Source: Streptomyces sp. NBC_00704 (GTDB lineage: Bacteria > Actinomycetota > Actinomycetes > Streptomycetales > Streptomycetaceae). Taken from it: a stretch of 64,000 bases of DNA. Made by a program: the position numbers and the translations under genes. The notes under the pieces are model-generated. The model did no database searches, was not told the DNA's origin, and saw nothing but the letters and a program-made list of their open reading frames with translations. The stretch lies in contig NZ_CP109000.1 of the NCBI RefSeq assembly GCF_036226605.1, positions 62,001 to 126,000 on the forward strand, in the 5' to 3' direction. Shown here piece after piece: positions 35,608 through 44,059 of this stretch. Numbering within the stretch: position 1 is the stretch's first letter; every line of letters starts with the position of its first letter.

Positions 35608-36258
35608 TCAGCCGCCACCCGAGCCGGCCGAGGCCGAACCGCCGGAGGTCCAGGTGGAGTTGGGCTGCGGACGAGCGCGCGTGCTGCGCTCGGTGCGCAG
35701 CTCCACCGCGACCCCAGCCGGGCCGAGCAGGGCCTCCAGCGCGTCGACGAGCCGCTGCGGGTCGCCGCCGAAGGGGAGCTCGAGCCGCTCCCGGGCCGCC
35801 TGCAAGACGAGTTCCAGGGCGAGCGTGGAGACGGCCGGCTTGTAGTCCCCCTGGTACGGCTCCACCACCTTGTGCGTCAGCCGCACCTCGCGCAAGGTGT
35901 CGACGGGCAGCCAGTCGTCCGGTCCGGCGGCCCGGACCAACCGCAGGGACGCGGGCACCCCGGCCGGCGCGAACTCCACCCGGAGGATGTCCCGGGCCCG
36001 CGAAAAGGCCAGCGCCGGCCAGCCGATCAGGTACTCCAGCCCGACGATCACCCCCACCACCACCAACACGGTCGACGCCCGCGCCCCGGCCAGCGCCATC
36101 CAGAAGGCCACGAGCAGAGTCGGCACGCCCAGGACGAGCGGAGTGAACAGCGCCGGCCCCGCCGAGGTCAGCGCGTTCCACGCCGGCCCGACCGGGCCGG
36201 CGCGCAGGACCAGATCCGTCGAGTCCGGGCCTTGTCTCAGCAAGGGATCGGTGGCCAT
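35608..36258 (-). CDS. hypothetical protein with two membrane segments
   Basis: A 216-residue protein starting MATDPLLRQGPDSTD. Two hydrophobic stretches (ALFTPLVLGVPTLLVAFWMAL and TVLVVVGVIVGLEYLIGWPA, each quoted within length limits) are followed by a soluble part with alternating strands (LRVEFAPAGVPASLRLVRAA, VRLTHKVVEPYQGDYKP, LELVLQAARERLELPFGGD), reminiscent of a bacterial PH-like domain, ending in a Ser/Gly tail. GGAGG is unusually close to ATG 36258. No function is assigned. Confidence 0.65.
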   Translation of the reverse strand: MATDPLLRQGPDSTDLVLRAGPVGPAWNALTSAGPALFTPLVLGVPTLLVAFWMALAGARASTVLVVVGVIVGLEYLIGWPALAFSRARDILRVEFAPAGVPASLRLVRAAGPDDWLPVDTLREVRLTHKVVEPYQGDYKPAVSTLALELVLQAARERLELPFGGDPQRLVDALEALLGPAGVAVELRTERSTRARPQPNSTWTSGGSASAGSGGG

Positions 36259-36377
36259 GCCTCCAGCGTAGAACCGGTCCGCAAGGGCGCCTCGACCATA
36301 TCCGGACCGATGCGGCACTGCTTCTGACGGGCCGTAATCCCCCAGCCGGCGGGCGCGGCGGGCTTCCAGAACTCGAA

Positions 36378-36560
36378 CTACGGGTCGGACCGCTGCTCGG
36401 CGGCGGCCACCAGCGGGTGCAGGATGGCGCCGTCCAGGCTCTCGCGGATGATGTCGGCGTGGCTGGGCGGGCCGCCGTGGCGTGCGGTCTCCTCGATCCG
36501 GTGCAGCAGCACCCACCGCACCGACCACCCCTCGACGTCGGCGGAGAACTACGGCACACC
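36378..36560 (-). pseudogene. C-terminal fragment of a DinB/DUF664 protein
   Basis: After an in-frame stop the sequence reads [40 protein letters not shown] and a short tail. This matches the end of DUF664/DinB-like proteins ([28 protein letters not shown].iDGa), with a small insertion (GGPPS) at the metal-ligand HaGHAD motif. The N-terminal part is absent. Confidence 0.65.
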
Positions 36561-36682
36561 CCGAGGGACGGGAACGCCCTGGCCGAGGTTCAGGCCGGCC
36601 CCGGCGCCCCGCCGACAGTGAGGAACTCCGGCGGACGATCCCGCACTGCCGATCTTGCGCGGCCCGCACCGCGGCAAATACT

Positions 36683-36711
36683 TGGCTAGCCACCTGTTCG
36701 CTGTTACGGTA
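36683..36711 (+). promoter_or_regulatory. promoter with TGGCTAGCCA operator of the MDR/OYE locus
   Basis: TGGCTAGCCA at 36683-36692 is a perfect 10-base palindrome. It overlaps a -35-like TTGGCT (36683-36688); after 17 bases a -10-like TACGGT lies at 36706-36711. The same palindrome and the same spacing occur before the paralogous MDR gene at 44060. A repressor bound here would block RNA polymerase; the MarR protein encoded at 38815 is the obvious candidate. Confidence 0.65.
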
Positions 36712-36759
36712 GTTATGTGTCCAGCCACCTAAACGGGTGGGGGCACGAGAGGAGTCGTC

Positions 36760-37665
36760 ATGAAAGCCATCCTGTTCGACCGCTTCGGCGGCACGGAAGT
36801 GCTGCACGAGGCGGACATCGAGATCCCGCAGCCCGGCCCCGGGCAGGTCCGCGTCCGCGTCGAGGCGGCCGGGCTGAACGCGCTGGACGGCAAGATCCGC
36901 TCCGGGGCGATGCAGGCCGCGTTCCCCACACCGCTGCCCTCCGTACCCGGTGCCGAGCTCACCGGCGTGGTGGACGCCCTGGGTGAGGGCGTGCGGGACG
37001 TGCAGGTGGGCGATGAGGTGCTGGGCTGGTCGGACACCGGCTCGTACGCCGAGTACGCGCTGGCCACCACCGTGGCCCCCAAGCCCGCCGGCCTCGACTG
37101 GCGGCATGCGGTCGCGCTGCCGGTGGCGGGCGAGACGGCCGAGCGGGTCCTGAACCTGCTGGGCGTCGCCGCAGGGGAGACGGTGCTGATGCACGGCGCG
37201 GCCGGAGCGGTCGGAACCCTGGCGGTCCAGCTCGCCACGGCCCGTGGAGCGCGCGTCATCGCCACCGCCGGCCCCGCCAACCAGGACTACCTCACCTCGC
37301 TCGGCGCCACCGCGACCGTCTACGGCGAGGGCCTGGTCGAGCGGGTCCGGGCACTCGCCCCCGACGGCGTGGACGCGGTGTTCGACCTGGCCGGAAAGGG
37401 AGCCCTGGAGGACTCCATCGCCCTGCGCGGCGGCACCGAGCGCATCGTCACCATCGCCGACTTCCGCGCGCACCAGCTCGGCGTCACCTTCTCCAGCGGT
37501 GGCCAGGAACGCTCGGCCACCCGCCTGACCGCCCTGGCGCAGGATGCCGCGACCGGCAAGCTCGTCACCACCGTCACCGCCTACCCGCTCGGCCAGGCCG
37601 CCACGGCCCAGCAGGTCAGCGACGCCGGGCACGTCCGGGGCAAGCTCGTCCTCACCCTCGACTGA
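36760..37665 (+). CDS. MDR-family NADPH:quinone oxidoreductase-like protein
   Basis: A 301-residue medium-chain dehydrogenase/reductase without the catalytic zinc ligands, of the quinone oxidoreductase/enoyl reductase type. Features are MKAILFDRFGGTEVLHEADI, the conserved substrate-side motif LNALDGKIRSGAMQ, VPGAELTGVVDALGEGV and the nucleotide-binding loop GAAGAVGTLAVQLATARGARV. It reduces electrophilic C=C or quinone substrates with NADPH. It heads a run of three plus-strand genes with an Old Yellow Enzyme and a MarR regulator, suggesting a reactive-electrophile response. It has a close paralogue at 44060. Confidence 0.9.
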   Translation: MKAILFDRFGGTEVLHEADIEIPQPGPGQVRVRVEAAGLNALDGKIRSGAMQAAFPTPLPSVPGAELTGVVDALGEGVRDVQVGDEVLGWSDTGSYAEYALATTVAPKPAGLDWRHAVALPVAGETAERVLNLLGVAAGETVLMHGAAGAVGTLAVQLATARGARVIATAGPANQDYLTSLGATATVYGEGLVERVRALAPDGVDAVFDLAGKGALEDSIALRGGTERIVTIADFRAHQLGVTFSSGGQERSATRLTALAQDAATGKLVTTVTAYPLGQAATAQQVSDAGHVRGKLVLTLD

Positions 37666-37741
37666 TCGCACCCGCCTCTCCTCCCGCCACGCCGCCCTTT
37701 CCCGATCATCACCTCTTCATCACCGCATCGAAGGACCATTC

Positions 37742-38803
37742 ATGCTGAACGCCCTGTGGACGCCGACCACCGTCGGTGCCCTCTCCCTGCCGCACCGCCT
37801 GGTCATGGCCCCCATGACCCGTGACCGCTCCACACCCGAAGGAGTACCGACCGAGCTGAACGCCGAGTACTACGCCCAGCGGGCCTCGCACGCGCTCATC
37901 ATCACCGAGGGAACCCAGCCGAACGCCGACGGCCAGGGCTACCTCCTGACCCCCGGCATCCACAATGACGAGCAGATCGCCGGGTGGCGCAAGGTCACCG
38001 ACGCCGTGCACGCGGCCGACGGCCGGATCGTCATCCAGCTGATGCACACCGGACGCATCGCCCACCCCGACAACACCCCCCACGGGCGCCAGCCGGTCGC
38101 CCCCTCGGCGATCCGGCCGCAGGGCCAGATGTTCACCGCGTCCGGGCCCCAGGAGATGCCGACACCCCGGGCTCTGTCGACGCAGGAGGTCGGGGCGACC
38201 GTCGACGACTTCCGCCGCGCCGCGGCGGCTGCCGTCGCGGCAGGCGCCGACGGCGCGGAGATCCACGGCGCCAACGGCTACCTGGTGCACCAGTTCCTGT
38301 CCGACAGCACCAACCAACGCACCGACCACTACGGCGGTTCCCTCGAGGGCCGCGTCCGCTTCGCCGTCGAGGTGGCCGCCGCCGTGGCCGACGAGATCGG
38401 CGCCGAGCGCACCGGCCTGCGCATCTCCCCCGGCAATCCGTACAACGACATGGCCGAGTCCGACACCGCCGAGCTGTATCCGGCGCTCCTGCGCGCCCTC
38501 AGCCCGCTCGGCCTCGCCTATCTCCACGTGATGCACGCGGGCGACGAGGAGCTGCTGGGCACCCTGCGTGAGCTGTGGCCGACCACGCTGATCCTCAACC
38601 GGGCCGGCACCGACCTGCCCACCCGCGCCAAGGACGTCGACCACGGCACGGCCGACCTCGTCTCCGTCGGCGCCCTCGCGCTCGCCAACCCGGACCTGGT
38701 CGAGCGGCTACGCTCTGACGCGCCGCTGAACACCCCCGACCCGGCGACCTTCTACGGCGGCGGAGTGGCCGGCTACACCGACTACCCCACCTACTCCGTC
38801 TGA
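37742..38803 (+). CDS. Old Yellow Enzyme-type alkene reductase (NemA-like)
   Basis: A 353-residue FMN-dependent TIM-barrel ene-reductase. The catalytic triad motif HGANGY gives H175, N178 and Y180; the flanking YLVHQFLSDSTNQRTDHYGG is the usual signature. FMN contacts are seen in RLVMAPMTRDRS and LVSVGALALANPDLVERL. It reduces activated alkenes, nitro-esters or quinones with NAD(P)H. AAGGA precedes ATG 37742. It lies between an MDR oxidoreductase and the MarR gene (11 bases downstream) in the same direction. Confidence 0.94.
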   Translation: MLNALWTPTTVGALSLPHRLVMAPMTRDRSTPEGVPTELNAEYYAQRASHALIITEGTQPNADGQGYLLTPGIHNDEQIAGWRKVTDAVHAADGRIVIQLMHTGRIAHPDNTPHGRQPVAPSAIRPQGQMFTASGPQEMPTPRALSTQEVGATVDDFRRAAAAAVAAGADGAEIHGANGYLVHQFLSDSTNQRTDHYGGSLEGRVRFAVEVAAAVADEIGAERTGLRISPGNPYNDMAESDTAELYPALLRALSPLGLAYLHVMHAGDEELLGTLRELWPTTLILNRAGTDLPTRAKDVDHGTADLVSVGALALANPDLVERLRSDAPLNTPDPATFYGGGVAGYTDYPTYSV

Positions 38804-38814
38804 GGAGCCGAACC

Positions 38815-39294
38815 ATGCCCGCCCCCACACCCCGCACCCCCACCACGGCCAGCGAGGGGCCGATGAGCTACGCGATCTTCCAGCTCGCCCGCGCTCACCG
38901 CGCCCGCGCCGCCGCCATGCTCCGCGAGATGGACCTGCACCCCGGACAGGAACTGCTGCTGATGCAACTGCTGGACCGGGACGGCCAGACCCAGTCCGAG
39001 CTGCTCGAAAGCGTCGGCCTGGACCACTCCACCGTCTCCAAGTCCCTGCGCCGCATGCAGGACGCCGGCCTGCTCGTCCGCGAGCCGGCCGAACACGACC
39101 GGCGCGTCATGGTCGTCCACCTCACCGACAAGGGCCGTGCCCTGCGAGAGCCCCTGGCAGCCATGTGGCGGGCCCTGGAGGAGATCTCCGCGCTGAACCT
39201 GTCGGCGCAGCAGGCGCAATCCTTCGTCCGCACCGCCTACGCCATCGCCGACGCGATCAACGGCCGCGCTCTTCCGCAAGAAGAGTCCGAGTAA
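38815..39294 (+). CDS. MarR-family regulator of the MDR/OYE locus
   Basis: A 159-residue winged-helix repressor. It has MSYAIFQLARAHRARAAAML, LHPGQELLLMQLLDRDGQTQ, the recognition helix SVGLDHSTVSKSLRRMQDAG and the wing EPAEHDRRVMVVHLTDKG. No cysteine is present, so it is not an OhrR-type redox switch; a bound electrophile or phenolic is more likely. GAGGAG precedes the ATG. It follows the OYE gene by 11 bases and probably binds TGGCTAGCCA at 36683 and 43975, controlling both MDR loci. Confidence 0.9.
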   Translation: MPAPTPRTPTTASEGPMSYAIFQLARAHRARAAAMLREMDLHPGQELLLMQLLDRDGQTQSELLESVGLDHSTVSKSLRRMQDAGLLVREPAEHDRRVMVVHLTDKGRALREPLAAMWRALEEISALNLSAQQAQSFVRTAYAIADAINGRALPQEESE

Positions 39295-39728
39295 CTGCCC
39301 CGGGCTCGCACCCCGGTTCCGGCCTGGAGTGCGCATGGTTTCCGGCCTTCCTGCGAAGGGGACAGTGCAGCAGAGCACTCGGCTGACGAAGACCGGTGCT
39401 GAGCGGAGCCAGGCTCCCCGCCTGTCGGAGGAGTCCGGTGAGCCGACCTCGCCGGATGTGTCGGGGCCCCGCCGCTCACCCCGGTACGTCGGCGAGACCG
39501 GGGGGAGGGCGGCCTCAGGGACAGGGGCCGGCGCGAGCTGTCCCGGTGGAAGCGCGCCCGGAGGCACCGGCTCGGCGGTCGTCACTCGCGGGAGCGCGCG
39601 TCGCCACAGCCGATGCCGATCACCCCGCTGCGCGGTCCTCCGCATCCTTCGAATCATCTGACGGGACTGCCGGCGCGCGGTAGCGTCGGCCTCGGCCGGG
39701 CCTGTAGAGATGCGGAGTGAGGGACATC
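39295..39728. other. gap upstream of the NACHT gene
   Basis: About 430 bases between the MarR and NACHT genes. No gene is recognised. It should contain the NACHT promoter, but no convincing -35/-10 pair was found. Confidence 0.35.
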
Positions 39729-42700
39729 GTGGCACGCAGACTCCTGGCGTTCGCCGACGCTCTGGTGCTTCTCGGCGCCGAGCCGCCGCGGCTGGCGGCG
39801 TTGGATCGGGCGCTCGGTGGGGCGTTGAATCTGGCGACCGGCGGGGTCAGCGGCACGGTGATCGGCATGGCCGACGCCAACGGACGCCTCCTCGGCCTCG
39901 GACGCGACGCGATCCGCGGCGTCGGCGCCCGTCTGGACCGTACCCAGGGGCGTGCGGAGCGGACCGACGTGCTGCGCGCGGCGCACACGGTCATCGTCGT
40001 GGTGGCCTTCTTCGAGGCGATGGAGGAGGTGGAGCTTCCGTTCGCCCTTGCCGAGGTGCGCTTGACCCGGGACGAGCAACTCGCGCTCGTCCGGGCCGAG
40101 TCGGGCTCGGTCCCGCAGACGTCGGACCTGGTGTCGCTGCTGCTCGCCACGGACCTGCCCTGTCCGGCACCGCACCTACCGGACTCGGCGCTCACCGCGA
40201 TGCTGCTCGCGAGTTACGCGGACTACGCCCGCAGGTTCCACGCCTTCGTGGAAGGCCTTGCTCTTTGGGAGCACATGGACGCGTCGCGGCGTCTTCGGGC
40301 CCATGCGGCTCTCATGGACGACCTGCCGCGCGCGGCTCATGACCGGTACCGGAGCCTGTACGTCGAGCTAGCCAAAGAGGCGCCCGAATTCGGATTCTGG
40401 GTCACGCATGTGGCGCAGCAGGCGATCCACACGGACGTCAGCCGTGCCCTGTCGGGAATCGAGACTCTCCTCAGCCGCACGGCCGAGGCGCTGCGCCCGC
40501 CGGTCGACGTGGCCTCCGCGCTGGCGCGCGCTCACCGGGCGGCGCTCGCCCACCCGGTGCTGGACGCCGCGTCGGCGCCGGACGGCATCAGGATCCCCAG
40601 CCTTCAGGACCTCTACCTCGACCCGGACTTCCGCGTCAGTGCCGTCTCCGCGCAGGCCGCACCGGCCGACCACGAGTGGTGGAGGCGACTGCCCCTCCGC
40701 CGGGACCTCACCCGCTACCTGGCCGGGGCGCTCACCTCTCCTCAGCTCGCCGAGGCGCCCCTGCTGATCCTGGGCCAGCCCGGCGCCGGCAAATCCGCCC
40801 TGACCCGGGTGCTCGCCGCACGGCTCCCCTCCGTCGGTTATCTCCCCGTGCGGGTGCCGTTGCGGGACGTCCGGGTGGAGGACGAACTGCAGGACCAGAT
40901 CGAACAGGCGATCCGTGCTTCCACCGGCGAACGCGTCAGCTGGCCGGAACTGGTGCGCGCGGCAGGCGGCAGTACTCCTGTTCTGCTCCTGGACGGCTTC
41001 GACGAGTTGTTGCAGACGACCGGCGTCCACCAGACCAACTTCCTGGAGCGCGTGTCCCAGTTCCAGCGGCGTGAGGCGGATCAGGGGCGGCCCGTGCTGG
41101 CCCTGGTGACCAGCCGGACCTCCGTGGCCGACCGCGCCCGATACCCCGCCGGCATGGTCGTCCTGCGCCTGGAGCCCTTCCGCGCCGAGCAGACCACGAC
41201 CTGGCTGACCGTGTGGAACGAGGCCAACACGGCCGGGCTCTCGGCGCACGGCCGCGGCCCGCTCACCTGGCAGCACCTCGAACGGCACGCCGAACTCGCC
41301 TCTCAGCCACTGCTGTTGACGATGCTCGCGCTGTACGACGCTGCCGAGGGTGCTCTGCGGCGTGGCGACGACGACTTCGACGTCACCGAGCTGTACGAGC
41401 AACTGCTGTCCTCCTTCGCCCGGCGCGAGATCGGCAAGACGACACTCCACGCCGTCTCCGACGAGGACACGGCCGCCCTCGTCGAGCAGGAACTGCAACG
41501 CCTGTCGCTCGTGGCCTTCGCCCAGCTGAACCGGGGCCGCCAGTGGGTGTCGGCGGACGAACTCGAGCAGGACCTCACCGCCGTACTCGGCAGGCAGCCG
41601 GTGCCACCCTCGGGGTTCCGCACCCCGCTCACCGCCGCCGAAACGGCGCTCGGCCGCTTCTTCTTCGTCCAGCGAGCCCAGTCGGTGCGGGACGGCCAGG
41701 TACTCGCCAGCTACGAGTTCCTGCACGCGACCTTCGGCGAGTATCTGGCCGTACGCCTCACCCTGCACCTGCTCACCGACCTGCTCGCACCCCGCCCCGC
41801 GCTCTCCCTCGGGGACACCCGCATCGACGACGACCTCGCCTACGCACTGCTTTCCTACACCTCCCTGGCGTCCCGGCAGATGCTGCGCTTCGCCCGGTCG
41901 CTGACCGGCAAGCTGCCCATGGCCGAACGGCACCGGCTCACTCGGATTCTCGTCCAGGTCCTGACCCAGCACAGCACGCGTACCGGTGACCAGCACCCGG
42001 CCTACCGGCCCGCCCTGCTGCGCACCACGACACGCCACGGCCTGTACGGTTCCAACCTCGTGCTCCTGACGGTGCTGCTCGCCGAGCGCTGCTCCGCCGC
42101 CGAGCTGTTCCCGGGCTCCGCGGACCCGCCGGGCGCCTGGCACCGGCACTGCCTGCTGTGGCGTTCGGCGATGAACGAGAGCCAGTGGACGGACTTCGCT
42201 CTGTCCTTCGACGTGCGTCACACGTGGGACGGCGAGCGCCGGTCCCTGGAGATGTCGCTTCGCTCCGGGCCGGGCGCCCCACCGCAGCCCCTCGACATGA
42301 ACTGGCACTTCCGCTACCCGCGAGGCAGCGGAGGCACAGGCTGGTCACGGTCGTACTGGGACGAGCTGTGGCACAAAACGGCCGTGTCCGGCGGGACCAA
42401 CGACTCGGTGATGCGGCATGCCCTGGACCCGGTGTTCCGGTGGCTCGGCCAGGCCGTGACCGTGTTCAGTCCGGTCGACGGTGCTCCGGCCTCGTCGCTC
42501 GCCCACGACCTGCTCGAACTGCTGCTGGCCGACCGCACGGCCATGAGCGACGGGGAACTCGGCGATCTGTACGCGCGGGCGCTCCGGGGAACGCGACTGC
42601 TGATGGACATGCGCCACCCCCAGTTGGTGTCCGCCGTGCACGCCCTCCTCACGGCCTTCGGCCTCGACAGGGGACGAGTCCCCGGCGACGCATACGACGA

Positions 42701-42899
42701 CGCCTTGCGGTTTCTGGGACAGCTCATCCAGCTCATGTCCGGTGACAGCGGGAGGACACACCCCTTGCCGGTGACCGTCTTCGATGCGCTTTCCCACACG
42801 CTGGCATCCCACCGGCCCTGGGTGCACGCTCTCCTGTCGGCGGAGGACCGGGCCCTGATCGCGCGCCACCACGATCCGGCCGCCGGGCCACCGGAGTGA
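39729..42899 (+). CDS. NACHT-domain STAND NTPase, probable antiphage defence protein
   Basis: A 1056-residue single-gene system. Residues about 1-270 are all-helical, starting RRLLAFADALVLLGAEPPRL and including TVIVVVAFFEAMEEVELPFAL in part; this resembles the actinobacterial NACHT N-terminal helical domain type (NNH7, from memory). The NACHT ATPase follows: Walker A GQPGAGKSALTRV at 349-356, Walker B PVLLLDGFDEL at 419-427, sensor-like LALVTSRTSV, and a winged-helix part with SYEFLHATFGEYLAVRL. The C-terminal ~380 residues are helical and may sense the trigger. Bacterial NACHT proteins protect against phages. GTG 39729 has GAGGG upstream; GTG 39717 is an alternative start. No accessory effector gene is adjacent. 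Confidence 0.87.
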   Translation: MARRLLAFADALVLLGAEPPRLAALDRALGGALNLATGGVSGTVIGMADANGRLLGLGRDAIRGVGARLDRTQGRAERTDVLRAAHTVIVVVAFFEAMEEVELPFALAEVRLTRDEQLALVRAESGSVPQTSDLVSLLLATDLPCPAPHLPDSALTAMLLASYADYARRFHAFVEGLALWEHMDASRRLRAHAALMDDLPRAAHDRYRSLYVELAKEAPEFGFWVTHVAQQAIHTDVSRALSGIETLLSRTAEALRPPVDVASALARAHRAALAHPVLDAASAPDGIRIPSLQDLYLDPDFRVSAVSAQAAPADHEWWRRLPLRRDLTRYLAGALTSPQLAEAPLLILGQPGAGKSALTRVLAARLPSVGYLPVRVPLRDVRVEDELQDQIEQAIRASTGERVSWPELVRAAGGSTPVLLLDGFDELLQTTGVHQTNFLERVSQFQRREADQGRPVLALVTSRTSVADRARYPAGMVVLRLEPFRAEQTTTWLTVWNEANTAGLSAHGRGPLTWQHLERHAELASQPLLLTMLALYDAAEGALRRGDDDFDVTELYEQLLSSFARREIGKTTLHAVSDEDTAALVEQELQRLSLVAFAQLNRGRQWVSADELEQDLTAVLGRQPVPPSGFRTPLTAAETALGRFFFVQRAQSVRDGQVLASYEFLHATFGEYLAVRLTLHLLTDLLAPRPALSLGDTRIDDDLAYALLSYTSLASRQMLRFARSLTGKLPMAERHRLTRILVQVLTQHSTRTGDQHPAYRPALLRTTTRHGLYGSNLVLLTVLLAERCSAAELFPGSADPPGAWHRHCLLWRSAMNESQWTDFALSFDVRHTWDGERRSLEMSLRSGPGAPPQPLDMNWHFRYPRGSGGTGWSRSYWDELWHKTAVSGGTNDSVMRHALDPVFRWLGQAVTVFSPVDGAPASSLAHDLLELLLADRTAMSDGELGDLYARALRGTRLLMDMRHPQLVSAVHALLTAFGLDRGRVPGDAYDDALRFLGQLIQLMSGDSGRTHPLPVTVFDALSHTLASHRPWVHALLSAEDRALIARHHDPAAGPPE

Positions 42900-43049
42900 G
42901 CCGTCGGGCCGGCGGGCCTGCGGCCGGCGAGAGAGTCGGTCGGCGACCTCGGGAGCCCGGCCCGTGGAGCCGGGAACGGCCATGCCCCGCGCGTTTCCCA
43001 CGCGCACGCGAGGACCTCTCCCCAGCGCCCGGCCGGCCGCGGCGCCGTT

Positions 43050-43274
43050 TCAGACCTTGACGTGATGCAGCTGTATGTTCCGGTTGACGAAGAGGTGCAC
43101 GAAACCGCAGCGCAGACAGATCAATCCGGTGGCGGTTTCGTCCGCCCAGGCCAGGTTGAACAACTCCCCTCCCGTGCTGTTGAGTTTCACCCCCCGTTCG
43201 CGGAAGAGATCGCTCTTGCAGACCTGGCAGGTGATCTGCATCTCGCCCAGTGAGGCCCGTACCGCTTTTGCCAT
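43050..43274 (-). CDS. small zinc-ribbon protein
   Basis: A 74-residue protein with two CxxC knuckles, CQVCKSD and CLRCGFVH, 37 residues apart: a zinc ribbon. The core between them (VKLNSTGGELFNLAWADETA) is well preserved-looking and typical of a small actinomycete family of unknown role. AAGGAGG six bases before the second ATG fixes the start at 43274; the ATG two codons earlier would sit on the ribosome site. It is followed and preceded by genes on the same strand, including the unknown protein at 43357. Confidence 0.65.
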   Translation of the reverse strand: MAKAVRASLGEMQITCQVCKSDLFRERGVKLNSTGGELFNLAWADETATGLICLRCGFVHLFVNRNIQLHHVKV

Positions 43275-43356
43275 GTGCATCCTCCTTGTCAGGCTCGGCG
43301 CGCGGCTGAGTCGTCAGCTGCCGCGCCGCCCCTGGCCGGCTTGTGTTTGATCATCG

Positions 43357-43752
43357 TCAGACCGAGGCGAAAGCTTCCTCGGGGGCGTCGTCGAGGACGA
43401 ATCCGTTGTCGAGGCGGACACGGACCGTGACGCGGAACATCCGCCGCTGATGGGCGATCCAGTGCTCCTCCAAGGCGCCCACCTGATCCCGCAGTTGTCT
43501 TCTGCTCTCCGGCGGCATCTGGGAGCCGAAGTCGTCGAGGAGCGACTTGAGGCGCAGGTACTCGCGGACCTCGTGGCTCTGCCGGCGGTGATGCTCGTCC
43601 ACCCGCTCGACCGTGCCCTCGACGCCTGCCGCCAGGGCGACCGAGGTGCCCGCGACACCTGATTCGGCGGGAACGTCCTCCGTCGAGCTCACCGTGCCGG
43701 CCAGCCGCAGCTCCGCGGCCAGGCGTACCCGCTGGCCCACACTCAGCGTCAT
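43357..43752 (-). CDS. hypothetical protein
   Basis: A 131-residue protein: an N-terminal segment with a barrel-like pattern (MTLSVGQRVRLAAELRLAGT, then GVEGTVERVDE), a charged helix (VREYLRLKSLLDDFGSQMP, ESRRQLRDQVGALEEHWIAH) and a final strand pair (FRVTVRVRLDNGFVLDDAPE). The first and last parts look like two halves of an SH3/KOW-like barrel interrupted by a helical hairpin. GAGGGA precedes ATG 43752. Same strand as the zinc-ribbon gene 82 bases downstream. No family recognised. Confidence 0.6.
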   Translation of the reverse strand: MTLSVGQRVRLAAELRLAGTVSSTEDVPAESGVAGTSVALAAGVEGTVERVDEHHRRQSHEVREYLRLKSLLDDFGSQMPPESRRQLRDQVGALEEHWIAHQRRMFRVTVRVRLDNGFVLDDAPEEAFASV

Positions 43753-43974
43753 CGGTCCCTCGCAGTCCTCGTCAGTGCGGCCCGGCAGGCATACCGGAGA
43801 GGAAAGGATCATCGCACCCTGCCCGCGGCATCGGCATCCGGCCTGGTCAGGGCCCGGTCGGGGCTCCCCAGCCGGCCGGGTCCCGACCGTGGGCCGCCGC
43901 CCTCGCCGCGCGGCTGCCGGCGGGCAGGCGTCCACATTGGCTGCGTGTGCGCGAGGGCCACCGACGCAATTACT

Positions 43975-44018
43975 TGGCTAGCCACACAATCGGTGCTACT
44001 TTTATGTGGCTGGCCACA
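43975..44018 (+). promoter_or_regulatory. promoter with two palindromic operators before the second MDR gene
   Basis: TGGCTAGCCA at 43975-43984 is identical to the palindrome at 36683. It overlaps -35-like TTGGCT (43975-43980), with -10-like TACTTT at 43998-44003 after 17 bases. A second dyad, TGTGGC-TG-GCCACA, lies at 44005-44018 next to the start site. Both share the core GGC..GCCA. This is a classic repressor-controlled promoter and very likely belongs to the MarR regulon of the locus at 36.7 kb. Confidence 0.68.
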
Positions 44019-44059
44019 GAAGTGGCCGGCGCGGCATCCCACCCCAGGAGAGCACCGTG

